Shown: piece after piece, positions 43,827-56,406 of the stretch
Layout: each line of letters starts with the position of its first letter
Position numbering within the stretch: position 1 is the stretch's first letter
DNA from: Cristatella mucedo
Taxonomy: Eukaryota > Bryozoa > Phylactolaemata > Cristatellidae
Direction of reading: 5' to 3'
Assembly (NCBI GenBank): GCA_009760855.2
Contig: WPIO01000006.1
Coordinates: 8,208,501 to 8,272,500, forward strand
DNA length: 64,000 nt
Program-made: the position numbers and the translations under genes
Notes under the pieces: model-generated
What the model was told of the DNA's origin: nothing
The model's database searches: none
The model's input: only the letters and a program-made list of their open reading frames with translations

Positions 43827-46800
43827 GTATTCTTTCGTGTCTAAAAATGTAAAGCATTCAATCTCGAGGAACTTTTTTACACTTACGTCCCGGCGCTTTA
43901 TTGCAGGTCTCATAAGTAAAATGAGGCCAGCTTTCGTCCCGGTTTCTAAAAAGCTTTCACAAAATACCGATTAAATACTTCAAAATACGACAGCTTGCGA
44001 ACCTCACACATCTTGGACCCGAAAAGTTGCGTCTCCGGCTGAGACTTGAAATATGCAAAGAAGAGGTTAGTGAGAGTAGTCGAAAGCGACCTCCGGACTA
44101 TGTTCGCATACGAGCTGCAGGCTTGAACACTAAAGAATTCTAATTTAGTCTGAAGACGGCGAAGATCGGTAGATTATTTCAACTCTTGTTGATGACGAGG
44201 CACTCATTTTAGCTCTACCGTCGTAACAGTGTTATAAATATCAGGCAGTACCCAGCATGAGCGTGACATGAGTGACTTTTACTAAATGGATCCACGAACT
44301 CACTCAGTGACTAGCTTGTGGACTTGAATTTGAAATTGCTTAGTCGATAAGCAGCACAATTCTATCGTATAATTGCTAGCAGATAAATCAGAGAGGGGTA
44401 TTCTCTCAGCGACGGTACATTTTACTGGCAGAACTTTGTATCTTGCATATGCGTTAGCTAGCCCTCTAGCTCAGTGCTACGAGCGACCATGCGGTGAGTA
44501 GCGACCCAGATTAAAGTCAACGCTGGGTTAATAAGAGAGCCACTCATTTCTCAATTTTTGATCCGATGCTTCTAAATTTCTGAATTCCATGACGAAGCTG
44601 ACTACCCAAAACTGAGCCTCAGTAATTTATCCTAAGTGCTCAAATGTTTGGGGTAAAACTAAAATAACCTTTGCAACTCCGCCCTCGCGGCTACCAGTCA
44701 CTTTATTCCAGAGCATTTATGTCAACGGGCATTTTTCGGCCGAGGAGCCTCTAAAATGCGGCGTATCCAGCGTGGCTTGCTTGGTCCTCGTATTTTCACA
44801 AATTACACTCTTCGTCTTGCCGCGATGTAATCGCCATTCAGGCTTTCACTTCCATGCAGACATTCGTGCCGATTCTTTGACCCCGTCCAGCTTTCAAGCA
44901 CGTCAGACTCTAGCAACTGCGTCGGTGCACGCTTTTGTTGGAATTCCCGCTTGGATGGCAGCGAAATGGCTCCATTTGATGGCTCGGCTTGCGGTCAAAG
45001 TCGTGTCGGCAGGATTTTCTCTAAATTAGCCTGCGATCTGGAAAGGTCTCTAGTGTATACGGACAATGAATGGGACGACGACTCTAGTATGCTAATTTGC
45101 TTCGCTTGGATGACGGATCAGCAAGACGACGCGGTTGAGCTGGACTTCATTCCTGGCCTGAACTCGACGTCCTCGGCATTTGAGCCACTGCGGGCCCTTT
45201 TTGTGAAAAGCTTGGCCATTAGCGAGACGTCGGTCAGAACTTTCAATAATGCTGCCAAAATTGATAACTTTCTCAAGAATCTTGACAAGATTAGTGACAA
45301 GAAGAACATCAAAGCGTCAGTAGTAGTCTTGGCAGTGGCTGCCGCATCTTCTGCAATTGCAATTTAGAGCCATTGCTGCTGCCAAACTCCACCGTGAGAT
45401 GAAGAACGTCCTTGCGCAAATGGAAAGCTTTTTCCAAATTTTTCTCCAATTGGCGCATCGCAAGATTGGTTTCGTCCGTCTTCACTCGCTGTCGCTCTGC
45501 CCCTTTTCATGTTTGCACCGTGCACGTCTCCTCTAACCATGTTATTCTTTCATACGATCCGAACAAACATACCCTGTTCATCTAGTCAGCACCTAGTCGT
45601 ATCCCTACCAACTAGCTGTTCGGTTGCAGCCTGTAGGCCTGATGACATTGGATATGTTATAGCTAACCGTTTGATCATGAATCCATTACAGCGTATTTCA
45701 AGTGCCTAGAAATAGATTACATTCTCTGAGTGTGCTTTACAAATATATCATTATTATTATTGATCACTTATTTTGTTTAGATAACCAGACCCTTAAAGGA
45801 AATTTGAATCCCTCTTCTTACGTGTCTGTCATCCAGTACTCAAAAATCTACGAATATACACCGCATTTAGAAGGGAAGCAAGGCTACACGCTCAGTGAAG
45901 ATTGCTCAGAGCAATGGCCTAGTTTGAAAATTATGCCCTTCGCAAAGTAGTTTTTCTTCTTACGTCTTTTAAATGCACTGAGTTTGCGTTTTATGTTAAG
46001 CTTCTACTCAGGGTGCTGACCACTGCACTCAGCCTAGAGAATGATAATAAGTAATAATTAAATAAATACTAGCTGATTTAACAGCCTCTTTTTTATAGCG
46101 ACAAAAAAGTCTTGATGGCTATTGCCCCCGCTTGCAGTGGCACTAAAGGATCAACCACCGCAGGATTCGAACCTACTACCTCGGGACCGAGGTCGTGAAA
46201 AGCAACCGCCTTGAATAGCGTACCGTCAGGGCTCACCAAGAGAAGACGTGCGGGGAATACAAGTCTTAACATCGTAACACCTACTGCGTATTTATGGCTT
46301 GGTGAAGTTACAGACGGCGATACTTTACATTACGTATTGCTGCTTTGTAATAAAATATAATTCACTTTTATAGCGTCCTAAAAGAACATTTTCTCTGTTC
46401 AGGCGATTCATACAAGCCACGGGGCTCGAACCCACTACCTCGGCCAAACCTTGGTCGGGGCGAGTACCATGACCACTGGGCCAATCCTGCTTGGTGCATT
46501 GTAATGCAGTGTATCTTTGTCTGTAACACTAACAAACCGCAAATGTTATGTGGCAGTTACGCCGGAAAAATTGTGTTTTGCGCACTTACAGCCTAAGCGG
46601 CTTTTGGTACGCATTCGGTAGAACAAAGACTTCATCTCACTCAACAAAGAGACGGTGAGAAGCATAGCTTAGTCAAGAGAGCAGTTTGGGTAGAGAGCAG
46701 CATGAAAGTAGCAGCTCGTGAGGGCTGGAAAGTATTGCCCCGGTTTGCAGCAGAAGAGCATTTGTCGTTGCGTAAGAATTGTGGAGGTGAGTTCCACATT

Positions 46801-47651
46801 CCATAACCTGCAGAGCATGAGCTTCTGTCGCCAACGGTCTTTGGGTGGAGCAATGGAACAGCTAATGTATTATCCTTCTGCGACCTGAGCGAAAGAGGAG
46901 GCTGAAACTGGTGCAGCAGTTCAGCTGGATATGGAGGAGCCAAGCCGTGGCGGAACTTGTGGGTCAGCGTAAGAACTTTGCTCTTCATCTATTGATCAAC
47001 TGGCAGCCATCCTAGCTCTTTCAGCAAAGAAGACGCGTGGTCAAGCTTATCGGATTTAAAAACTAGCCTTGCAGCCATATTCATCGCCACCTTCAGTGGC
47101 TTAGTGGTTTATTTCGGGAACCCGGCCAAAATGGAATTACAATAATCAAGCCCAGACAGAACTAAGGAACTAGTTAAATTGTTTGTAAGCCACCAATGAA
47201 AGACAGTTCCCAATCTCAGATAGAGATCAAACGTGGCGGCTAGCTGTAGAAGCAGTCTTCTTAAGGGAGCTTTCAAAATGTAGGCAGCTGTCGAAAAAGA
47301 CACCTAAATTCAAAGTACATGCGATGGTCAAACAGCTGCTTCACCTATTAGAAGGGCAAACCCTTATAGTCCCGCCACATGCTTGTGGTGTCCTATGAGC
47401 AGCAGTTCAGTTTTATCGTCAATTGGGTCAAGGAAATTTGCCAACATCCAGCATCGAATATTTGCAAGGCAGGCATTCAGTTTATCAATCGCCGCAGCAG
47501 ATTTTGACGGTTTAAATGACAATTACAGCTAATTATCAGCAGCATACAAGTGATATCCTATTCCATGGGTCCAAATCACTTTCCCCAGAGGTTGAGTATA
47601 AATGGAGAACAGCAAAGGACCGAAGACAGACCCTTGAGGGACTCCATAGGT
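42776..47651. repeat. Tandem array unit 3 (4,876 bp)
   Basis: Third unit. It shares with unit 4 four derived-looking states not in units 1-2: CTGCCCCTTTT near 45,500, ACCCTTAAAGG near 45,791, TTGCCCCCGC near 46,125 and GGAAAAATTG near 46,566. L2-B RT frames are at 46,988-46,641 and 47,303-47,109. Confidence 0.95.
44966..45367 (+). CDS. Unassigned array ORF (unit 3 copy)
   Basis: Identical in translation to the unit 2 copy over the shared 133 codons. The upstream open stretch lacks the extra ATG of unit 2. Confidence 0.3.
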   Translation: MAPFDGSACGQSRVGRIFSKLACDLERSLVYTDNEWDDDSSMLICFAWMTDQQDDAVELDFIPGLNSTSSAFEPLRALFVKSLAISETSVRTFNNAAKIDNFLKNLDKISDKKNIKASVVVLAVAAASSAIAI

Positions 47652-48664
47652 TTTGCATGCTGACCCAGTGCATGTAACCCCTAACCATGTTATTCATTTT
47701 GTTTGTTTTTCAAGCATGATTTTACTTACTATTCTGTTGCGTATCACTTTGCAGCAGGTGTAAAGCGCCTAGAAAGAGATTGAGTTCTCTGAGGGCGCTT
47801 TATCAAGTGCAATATTATTATTATTATTATTATGCCAAAGTGGTTGTTTACTTACAACACGTGAAATTAGTTTTGTTTCCTTGATCACAACGGCTTGTAA
47901 CCGGATCTGTCCTTTAAATTTAGACTGCATTAAAGGCAACGAGATAACCGGTCAGTTGTACTTTGGCATTCGAGCGAGTCTCTTTTTACTCTGGGTTCCA
48001 GCCAGTGAGATGCACCCGCTGCTTCTAGCCTGTGTTGTCATTCCGAGTTGAACTTATACGAGATCTGTACACTACGAACCAGTGCGTGCTAAATCATTCA
48101 GATCATGACTGATAATCATTACTCGCACTCTTGAGTTGTGATGGCTGGAAACCGATTATGACGCGATAGTCTGAGGCCGAGGTCGCATAAAAGCCGATGC
48201 CACGAGACAGCAAGAGGAGTTTTACTTCCGGAGTTAGCATTGGCATTTGAGCTGGATAAAAGCTCTAGGGCCACTGAGCCGTTCGTGTACGTCATTGCCG
48301 CAGTTGAACGCCTGTGTAACCCTCCGTCGCTGTCAAATAGACTTGTCTGCAAAATGGATATGGACGTATGTTAAGCTGAGGTACGGGCGCTCTGCATTAC
48401 TGCCGTGTTCTGCTACTTTTGACCGTTCTGCTACTTACGCCCGTTTGACTTGGTTCAGCACTTACAAGCCGCGATACACAAGATTCAGGCGTCGTCGGTG
48501 ATCGTCGCGCGTCGACTGAGCGCCGTCACGAGCGCTGTGTTGGTGGCCTAGTTCTGTCCGCACACCACGTTTTTTTAACAACTATTGTGACTGACGTTAT
48601 GAAAATATAATTAATTGCTTAATATATAGAATTAATAAAAATTTGACTCTAAGATTTATATATA

Positions 48665-48710
<46 letters not shown>

Positions 48711-51700
48711 GTATTCTTTCGTGTCTAAAAATGTAAAGCATTCAATCTCGAGGAACTTTTTTACACTTACGTCCCGGCGCTTTATTGCAGGTCTCATAAG
48801 TAAAATGAGGCCAGCTTTCGTCCCGGTTTCTAAAAAGCTTTCACAAAATACCGATTAAATACTTCAAAATACGACAGCTTGCGAACCTCACACATCTTGG
48901 ACCCGAAAAGTTGCGTCTCCGGCTGAGACTTGAAATATGCAAAGAAGAGGTTAGTGAGAGTAGTCGAAAGCGACCTCCGGACTATGTTCGCATACGAGCT
49001 GCAGGCTTGAACACTAAAGAATTCTAATTTAGTCTGAAGACGGCGAAGATCGGTAGATTATTTCAACTCTTGTTGATGACGAGGCACTCATTTTAGCTCT
49101 ACCGTCGTAACAGTGTTATAAATATCAGGCAGTACCCAGCATGAGCGTGACATGAGTGACTTTTACTAAATGGATCCACGAACTCACTCAGTGACTAGCT
49201 TGTGGACTTGAATTTGAAATTGCTTAGTCGATAAGCAGCACAATTCTATCGTATAATTGCTAGCAGATAAATCAGAGAGGGGTATTCTCTCAGCGACGGT
49301 ACATTTTACTGGCAGAACTTTGTATCTTGCATATGCGTTAGCTAGCCCTCTAGCTCAGTGCTACGAGCGACCATGCGGTGAGTAGCGACCCAGATTAAAG
49401 TCAACGCTGGGTTAATAAGAGAGCCACTCATTTCTCAATTTTTGATCCGATGCTTCTAAATTTCTGAATTCCATGACGAAGCTGACTACCCAAAACTGAG
49501 CCTCAGTAATTTATCCTAAGTGCTCAAATGTTTGGGGTAAAACTAAAATAACCTTTGCAACTCCGCCCTCGCGGCTACCAGTCACTTTATTCCAGAGCAT
49601 TTATGTCAACGGGCATTTTTCGGCCGAGGAGCCTCTAAAATGCGGCGTATCCAGCGTGGCTTGCTTGGTCCTCGTATTTTCACAAATTACACTCTTCGTC
49701 TTGCCGCGATGTAATCGCCATTCAGGCTTTCACTTCCATGCAGACACTCGTGCCGATTCTTTGACCCCGTCCAGCTTTCAAGCACGTCAGACTCTAGCAA
49801 CTGCGTCGGTGCACGCTTTTGTTGGAATTCCCGCTTGGATGGCAGCGAAATGGCTCCATTTGATGGCTCGGCTTGCGGTCAAAGTCGTGTCGGCAGGATT
49901 TTCTCTAAATTAGCCTGCGATCTGGAAAGGTCTCTAGTGTATACGGACAATGAATGGGACGACGACTCTAGTATGCTAATTTGCTTCGCTTGGATGACGG
50001 ATCAGCAAGACGACGCGGTTGAGCTGGACTTCATTCCTGGCCTGAACTCGACGTCCTCGGCATTTGAGCCACTGCGGGCCCTTTTTTTGTGAAAAGCTTG
50101 GCCATTAGCGAGACGTCGGTCAGAACTTTCAATAATGCTGCCAAAATTGATAACTTTCTCAAGAATCTTGACAAGATTAGTGACAAGAAGAACATCAAAG
50201 CGTCAGTAGTAGTCTCGGCAGTGGCTGCCGCATCTTCTGCAATTGCAATTTAGAGCCATTGCTGCTGCCAAACTCCACCGTGAGATGAAGAACGTCCTTG
50301 CGCAAATGGAAAGCTTTTTCCAAATTTTTCTCCAATTGGCGCATCGCAAGATTGGTTTCGTCCGTCTTCACTCGCTGTCGCTCTGCCCCTTTTCATGTTT
50401 GCACCGTGCACGTCTCCTCTAACCATGTTATTCTTTCATACGATCCGAACAAACATACCCTGTTCATCTAGTCAGCACCTAGTCGTATCCCTACCAACTA
50501 GCTGTTCGGTTGCAGCCTGTAGGCCTGATGACATTGGATATGTTATAGCTAACCGTTTGATCATGAATCCATTACAGCGTATTTCAAGTGCCTAGAAATA
50601 GATTACATTCTCTGAGTGTGCTTTACAAATATATCATTATTATTATTGATCACTTATTTTGTTTAGATAACCAGACCCTTAAAGGAAATTTGAATCCCTC
50701 TTCTTACGTGTCTGTCATCCAGTACTCAAAAATCTACGAATATACACCGCATTTAGAAGGGAAGCAAGGCTACACGCTCAGTGAAGATTGCTCAGAGCAA
50801 TGGCCTAGTTTGAAAATTATGCCCTTCGCAAAGTAGTTTTTTTCTTCTTACGTCTTTTAAATGCACTGAGTTTGCGTTTTATGTTAAGCTTCTACTCAGG
50901 GTGCTGACCACTGCACTCAGCCTAGAGAATGATAATAAGTAATAATTAAATAAATACTAGCTGATTTAACAGCCTCTTTTTTATAGCGACAAAAAAGTCT
51001 TGATGGCTATTGCCCCCGCTTGCAGTGGCACTAAAGGATCAACCACCGCAGGATTCGAACCTACTACCTCGGGACCGAGGTCGTGAAAAGCAACCGCCTT
51101 GAATAGCGTACCGTCAGGGCTCACCAAGAGAAGACGTGCGGGGAATACAAGTCTTAACATCGTAACACCTACTGCGTATTTATGGCTTGGTGAAGTTACA
51201 GACGGCGATACTTTACATTACGTATTGCTGCTTTGTAATAAAATATAATTCACTTTTATAGCGTCCTAAAAGAACATTTTCTCTGTTCAGGCGATTCATA
51301 CAAGCCACGGGGCTCGAACCCACTACCTCGGCCAAACCTTGGTCGGGGCGAGTACCATGACCACTGGGCCAATCCTGCTTGGTGCATTGTAATGCAGTGT
51401 ATCTTTGTCTGTAACACTAACAAACCGCAAATGTTATGTGGCAGTTACGCCGGAAAAATTGTGTTTTGCGCACTTACAGCCTAAGCGGCTTTTGGTACGC
51501 ATTCGGTAGAACAAAGACTTCATCTCACTCAACAAAGAGACGGTGAGAAGCATAGCTTAGTCAAGAGAGCAGTTTGGGTAGAGAGCAGCATGAAAGTAGC
51601 AGCTCGTGAGGGCTGGAAAGTATTGCCCCGGTTTGCAGCAGAAGAGCATTTGTCGTTGCGTAAGAATTGTGGAGGTGAGTTCCACATTCCATAACCTGCA

Positions 51701-52539
51701 GAGCATGAGCTTCTGTCGCCAACGGTCTTTGGGTGGAGCAATGGAACAGCTAATGTATTATCCTTCTGCGACCTGAGCGAAAGAGGAGGCTGAAACTGGT
51801 GCAGCAGTTCAGCTGGATATGGAGGAGCCAAGCCGTGGCGGAACTTGTGGGTCAGCGTAAGAACTTTGCTCTTCATCTATTGATCAACTGGCAGCCATCC
51901 TAGCTCTTTCAGCAAAGAAGACGCGTGGTCAAGCTTATCGGATTTAAAAACTAGCCTTGCAGCCATATTCATCGCCACCTTCAGTGGCTTAGTGGTTTAT
52001 TTCGGGAACCCGGCCAAAATGGAATTACAATAATCAAGCCCAGACAGAACTAAGGAACTAGTTAAATTGTTTGTAAGCCACCAATGAAAGACAGTTCCCA
52101 ATCTCAGATAGAGATCAAACGTGGCGGCTAGCTGTAGAAGTAGTCTTCTTAAGGGAGCTTTCAAAATGTAGGCAGCTGTCGAAAAAGACACCTAAATTCA
52201 AAGTACATGCGATGGTCAAACAGCTGCTTCACCTATTAGAAGGGCAAACCCTTATAGTCCCGCCACATGCTTGTGGTGTCCTATGAGCAGCAGTTCAGTT
52301 TTATCGTCAATTGGGTCAAGGAAATTTGCCAACATCCAGCATCGAATATTTGCAAGGCAGGCATTCAGTTTATCAATCGCCGCAGCAGATTTTGACGGTT
52401 TAAATGACAATTACAGCTAATTATCAGCAGCATACAAGTGATATCCTATTCCATGGGTCCAAATCACTTTCCCCAGAGGTTGAGTATAAATGGAGAACAG
52501 CAAAGGACCGAAGACAGACCCTTGAGGGACTCCATAGGT
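47652..52539. repeat. Tandem array unit 4 (4,888 bp)
   Basis: Last unit; instead of a fifth start, GACTCCATAGGT continues as GACTGGTCTGG, the uninterrupted L2-B RT. Private variants include GACACTCG near 49,745, GTCTCGG near 50,213, AGTAGTC near 52,140 and a seven-T run near 50,082. L2-B RT frames are at 51,876-51,529 and 52,191-51,997. Confidence 0.95.
49850..50253 (+). pseudogene. Unassigned array ORF, frameshifted (unit 4 copy)
   Basis: Same ORF as in units 1-3, but a homopolymer is 7 T instead of 5 T near 50,082-50,088, giving a premature TGA at about 50,092 after EPLRALFL. The rest of the sequence to the usual TAG at 50,253 is retained. The change could be real or a long-read homopolymer error. 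Confidence 0.4.
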
Positions 52540-54530
52540 GACTGGTCTGGCGGATGAGACCTGATGCCCACACGATACGGCTTAAACAAGATCGGACAAG
52601 TACGATTTAAATTACGCCAATGCTTCATAGACCATAGACCAGACTAATCACTGTTCTCAATCGGTCAAGTCTGATGTAGTGATCAATGATGTTGAAGGCA
52701 GTTGATAGTTCTAGCAGAGGTAGGGCAATACGTTTCCGTCATCTTTGCTGTCTATGATGTCATTGGTTACACGGAGGAGAACAGTTTGATTGGAATGCTG
52801 CCGCTTGAACTCGGAATGTACAGTTTCTGAAATTGTATTCTTTTCAATGTGTGCAGCCAGCTGCTTAGTGACAATTTTTTCAAGAATTTTTGAAAAAAAA
52901 GAAGGGAAACCGGGCGATAGTTTGCAAGGTCTCTGTATCTAATTCAGTCTTTAAAGTCTCTGTTTAACGATGGCCGATTTAAAGGACTGCGGTGCAACCT
53001 CTTTTTTAAGGGAAGCATTGAAAATCTCGGTTATGGCTGAGGTAAGTTAGCCTGCTACTGAAGCCCACAGAGATAATGGTAGAGGGTCTTCTGGAGACGA
53101 TCTAATTTTACTAGATCTTATTAAATTAGCCATATCACACACAGAAACCTCAGAACATCTTTTAAGGAAGGTCACAGGTTACGATTCAGTAATTGCTTTA
53201 GCCGGTGGGGACTTAATGGAGGCACGAATGTGCACAATTCTTTCAGTGAAGAAGGCTGAAAACTTTTCTTATGAGCCGTTAATGTATGGGGAGTAAGACC
53301 TCTCAACATTAGCCAGAAATGGTCTTATAAATCAATTTTGAGTCTGACTGGCAGGGCTTCAGTTTTCAGGTGAAAACAGAAGCGCTGGCTTTTCTAAGCT
53401 TCCGTGTGTAGACTTAAAGGAAGTCTTTGAAATTGACTAGATTTTTATCAGACCCAGATTTCTTAAAACGGCCTTCAACCCCTTGCTTAATATGGCGCAT
53501 CTGTTGAAGTTTTTTCGTGAATTGAAAGCAATCTCCACGACTCTGTATACGGACAGAATGTACTGGAGCACGCCCATCAAGGGCTCTCTAAAGTGTCGCG
53601 TTCACAGCATCATTGAGGGTATCAAGGCTGTGAGTCGAGTCTTTGTGCAGATCAAGATCTGCCCCACATACAAATTTCAAAACTTTATCTTGGTTATTAC
53701 GTTGCTGCATAAACTCGATGCTACCTTGTACTTACGGAGCAAGAACAACAAATGAGACTTAATGATGATTTGATGATTTAAGAGGATCAGCGGGCACACA
53801 ACAAGGTAAGTGGCACAGACATCCTAAATCATAACGAGATCCAGGATATGGCTACCGACGTGGGTAGTATGATTGCATGCTGAACAAAACCAAATTTCTC
53901 CAGAAAGTCGAGAAATGAGTGGACATGGCCGCCGTTTTCAACGTAAATGTTGTAGTCTCCTGCACTCAGTAACGGCATGCCTCACTCAAATATTTTAGTG
54001 CGGAATTCCTAAAACTCTTCTATAAACAAGTTTAGACAGCCAAAAGGAGGTCGGTATATCGCAGAAGTAAGAGGCGCTGTGTTTTATAAGGACCTGATTG
54101 CAACTGATTCAAACGATGGCCCATGCAAAAGACCGCATTTCTTATGGCCAAAAGATTCACTAATAACAATAGCAACCCACCAACAACCTTGTCACATCTA
54201 AAGAACTGAAAAAAAACGAAAATCCGGTGGGGTGGTGTCAGATATACCACTACCGGAGCAAGGCGTCATTCATACCTCGGTCAGCAGAATGTAGAATAAA
54301 ATATAATTCATTTTTATAGCGCCCTAAGAGAACGTAATCTCTATTCAGGCGCTTCACATATGCCACGGGGCTCAAACCCACAACCTCGGCAAGACCTTGG
54401 TCTGAGGGAGCACCTTAACCACTGTGCCAAACCAGCTGCAAAAAATGCATCTAGCTTGGTCGCGAGTGAGTAAGCCCATGGATTTTAGCGAGCGGACATT
54501 TAACGTGTGGAATTCAAGAGGCTGTCCAAT
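51385..54530 (-). mobile_element. L2-B LINE with endonuclease and RT (right parent of the array)
   Basis: The longest L2-B copy, minus strand. The APE-type endonuclease begins near 54,530 with LNVRSLKSMGLL, continues after a SINE insertion as LLTEVW (consensus LTETW) near 54,285, and includes GDYNIYVENGGHVHSFLDFL near 53,950-53,890 (consensus GDFNIH). Decayed linker and RT follow from about 53,100, with TAFNIIDH-like and FSKILEKIV-like remnants around 52,690-52,900, then the RT piece in unit 4 and the tail near 51,385. Many stops and shifts make it inactive. 52,539 is the position duplicated as the array junction. Confidence 0.8.
54296..54440 (-). mobile_element. SINE-B inserted in the L2-B endonuclease
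   Basis: Minus strand: A-box region TTGGCACAGTGGTTAAGGTG, B box GGGTTTGAGCCCC, tail GCGCCTGAATAGAGATTACG and TTCTCTTAGGGCGCTATAAA. It separates LLTRDQARCIF from LLTEVW in the endonuclease of the surrounding L2-B copy. I could not settle a target-site duplication. Confidence 0.75.
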
Positions 54531-54542
54531 AACTGAGCTTTG

Positions 54543-55256
54543 AGTTAGTCCATGCATTTGTGACATCCCGTCGTGCTTCTGTAACTCACTGCTCGCTGGC
54601 GTACCGGCAAGTGCAATCAGGCGATTACAGCTGGTGCAAAACTCTGCAGCTAGGCTTGTCTGTCGTGAGCATCGCAGTTGCCACATCGTACCACTTCTCG
54701 ACGACCTGCTCTGACTACCAGTCAGGCAACGGATTTACTTAAGGTTTTGTAGCTCCCTTTTAGGTCACTTCATTCTCTGGCTGCAGTCTATCTATCAGAT
54801 CTACTCCTCCACCAGGCCAAGCATCGCACCACCCGCTTTTCGGAATCTAACAGTTTGCCAATACCTCGTATAAACCTCAAATCCTTTGGAGACCGTGCAT
54901 TTAGTTTCTATGATCCCAAAGCCTGGAACTCACTCCCGACTTTTGTCAGAACATCTCCTGACTTGACCATATTTAAAAAGATCTTAAAAACGCACCTCTT
55001 TAGGACAGCATTTAGAGGGTCCCTGTGATTCGTCCTTCATGTGCTTATGAGTGCCGACACTGTGCATGCTGCCACTAACCACACTTTCATGCTGACCCTG
55101 TGCATGTCACCCCTAAACATGTTATTCATGTTGTTTATCAAGCATGAAATTACTTACCATTCAATCGCGTTTCCCTTTTCAGCAAAGGTAAAGCGCCTAG
55201 AAAGAGAATCAGTTCGCTGAGGGCGCTTTATCAAGTGCATTATTATTATTATTATT
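54543..55256 (+). mobile_element. 5'-truncated L2-A LINE
   Basis: Starts at TTAGTCCATGCATTTGTGAC within the RT thumb, covers AGGCTTGTCTGTCGTGAGCA, GGAGACCGTGCATTTAG and the 3' UTR (CACCCCTAAACATGTTATTC), and ends with the tail stem-loop and ATTATTATTATTATT. Frames are broken. Confidence 0.85.
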
Positions 55257-55309
55257 GCACATGTGTTGTGAAATATATAATTACATAAAAAACACGTAAT
55301 TATGTATTA

Positions 55310-56107
55310 CATTCGGCCACTGGCGAAAAGCTCAGCGGCTCGTCCGGTCTGCTGTCAATGGCGTAGCTGGCACATCACGCCCCCTACGTCCGAGCTTGGC
55401 TTGATCCTTAATAAGCAGCGAATCGATGTCAAGACCTCCTCTCTGCGTGATAGGTTACATCATTTGCCAGTATCAGCCTACCAGCCACGACCTACTAGCT
55501 CGTCCAGCCACGCGCTATCGCACCACCCGCTCGTCAGCGTCTGGCCATCTCAGCGTCCCTCGCTCTAAATTGAAATCTTTTGCCATTCGAGCACTCAGCT
55601 TGTGTTTACCAAAAGTCTGGAGCGCGAACTTCCTGGTATGGCCCCTACCTACAATGACCTTGCATCCTTCAAGTTTCTGCTCAAGACGCATGCGTTTCAC
55701 CCAGCTTTCTCTCTGCCCACGCGGCATTGTCTTTTTTGTTCCGATATGCTTTTCATGCGCGAGAAACTGTGCATGACTCAGTGCACGTTACTAGCCAGAG
55801 GTCTTGCTAGCCTCAAGGCCGTGAGGTACCTCATGCTTGCTTTACCACGCTTACACTAGCACGATACTTTCAAATGGAAAACTAACCGTATAAAGGTATA
55901 CAACTATAAAGGCGGCTGCACGTTAAGTTCTCCGTACGTATTTTTTATTGTTTTCTATCAGTTCGCTGTCAGTTCATTTAGGCGGACGCGCGCGATATCA
56001 CTCACCATTCAATCGCGTTTCCCCTTGAAGCAAATGTAAAGCGCCTAGAGAGATATTGAGTTCTCTGGGGCGCTTTATCAAGTGCATTAATAATAATAAA
56101 ATTATTG
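55310..56107 (+). mobile_element. Diverged L2-A-related LINE 3' part
   Basis: Distant RT C-terminal similarity (GGCGTAGCTGGCACATCAC, CTTAATAAGCAGCGAATCGA; LKSFAIRALSLCLPKVW recalls LKSFGDRAF...PKAW). It ends with the typical tail AAAGCGCCTAGAGAGATATT ... GGGGCGCTTTATCAAGTGC and ATT repeats. Older than its neighbours or a sister subfamily. Confidence 0.6.
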
Positions 56108-56406
56108 TTATTATTAGTCGTTGAAACGCGATTGAATGGTGAGTAATCACGCTCGCACGCTCATTGCTGCTGGACAGACTTTTTCACCGGCCACTGCTGC
56201 TTTAGCCATGCCATGTACAGGTAAATCATAAAAAAGACGCTGCGTCTCTAGTAGTGAAAAGCGACGCCAGTAGCTACGGCGACAGCGTCACTTCCAATCG
56301 CAGTCCTCAATCTAGCACTAGACGCTGCGAGAGCTACACACAAAATGTGAGAACCCGACACCGATTCAAAGCTCAAAGTTCGTCAGCTTCTTAGTTACGT
56401 ACCGTT

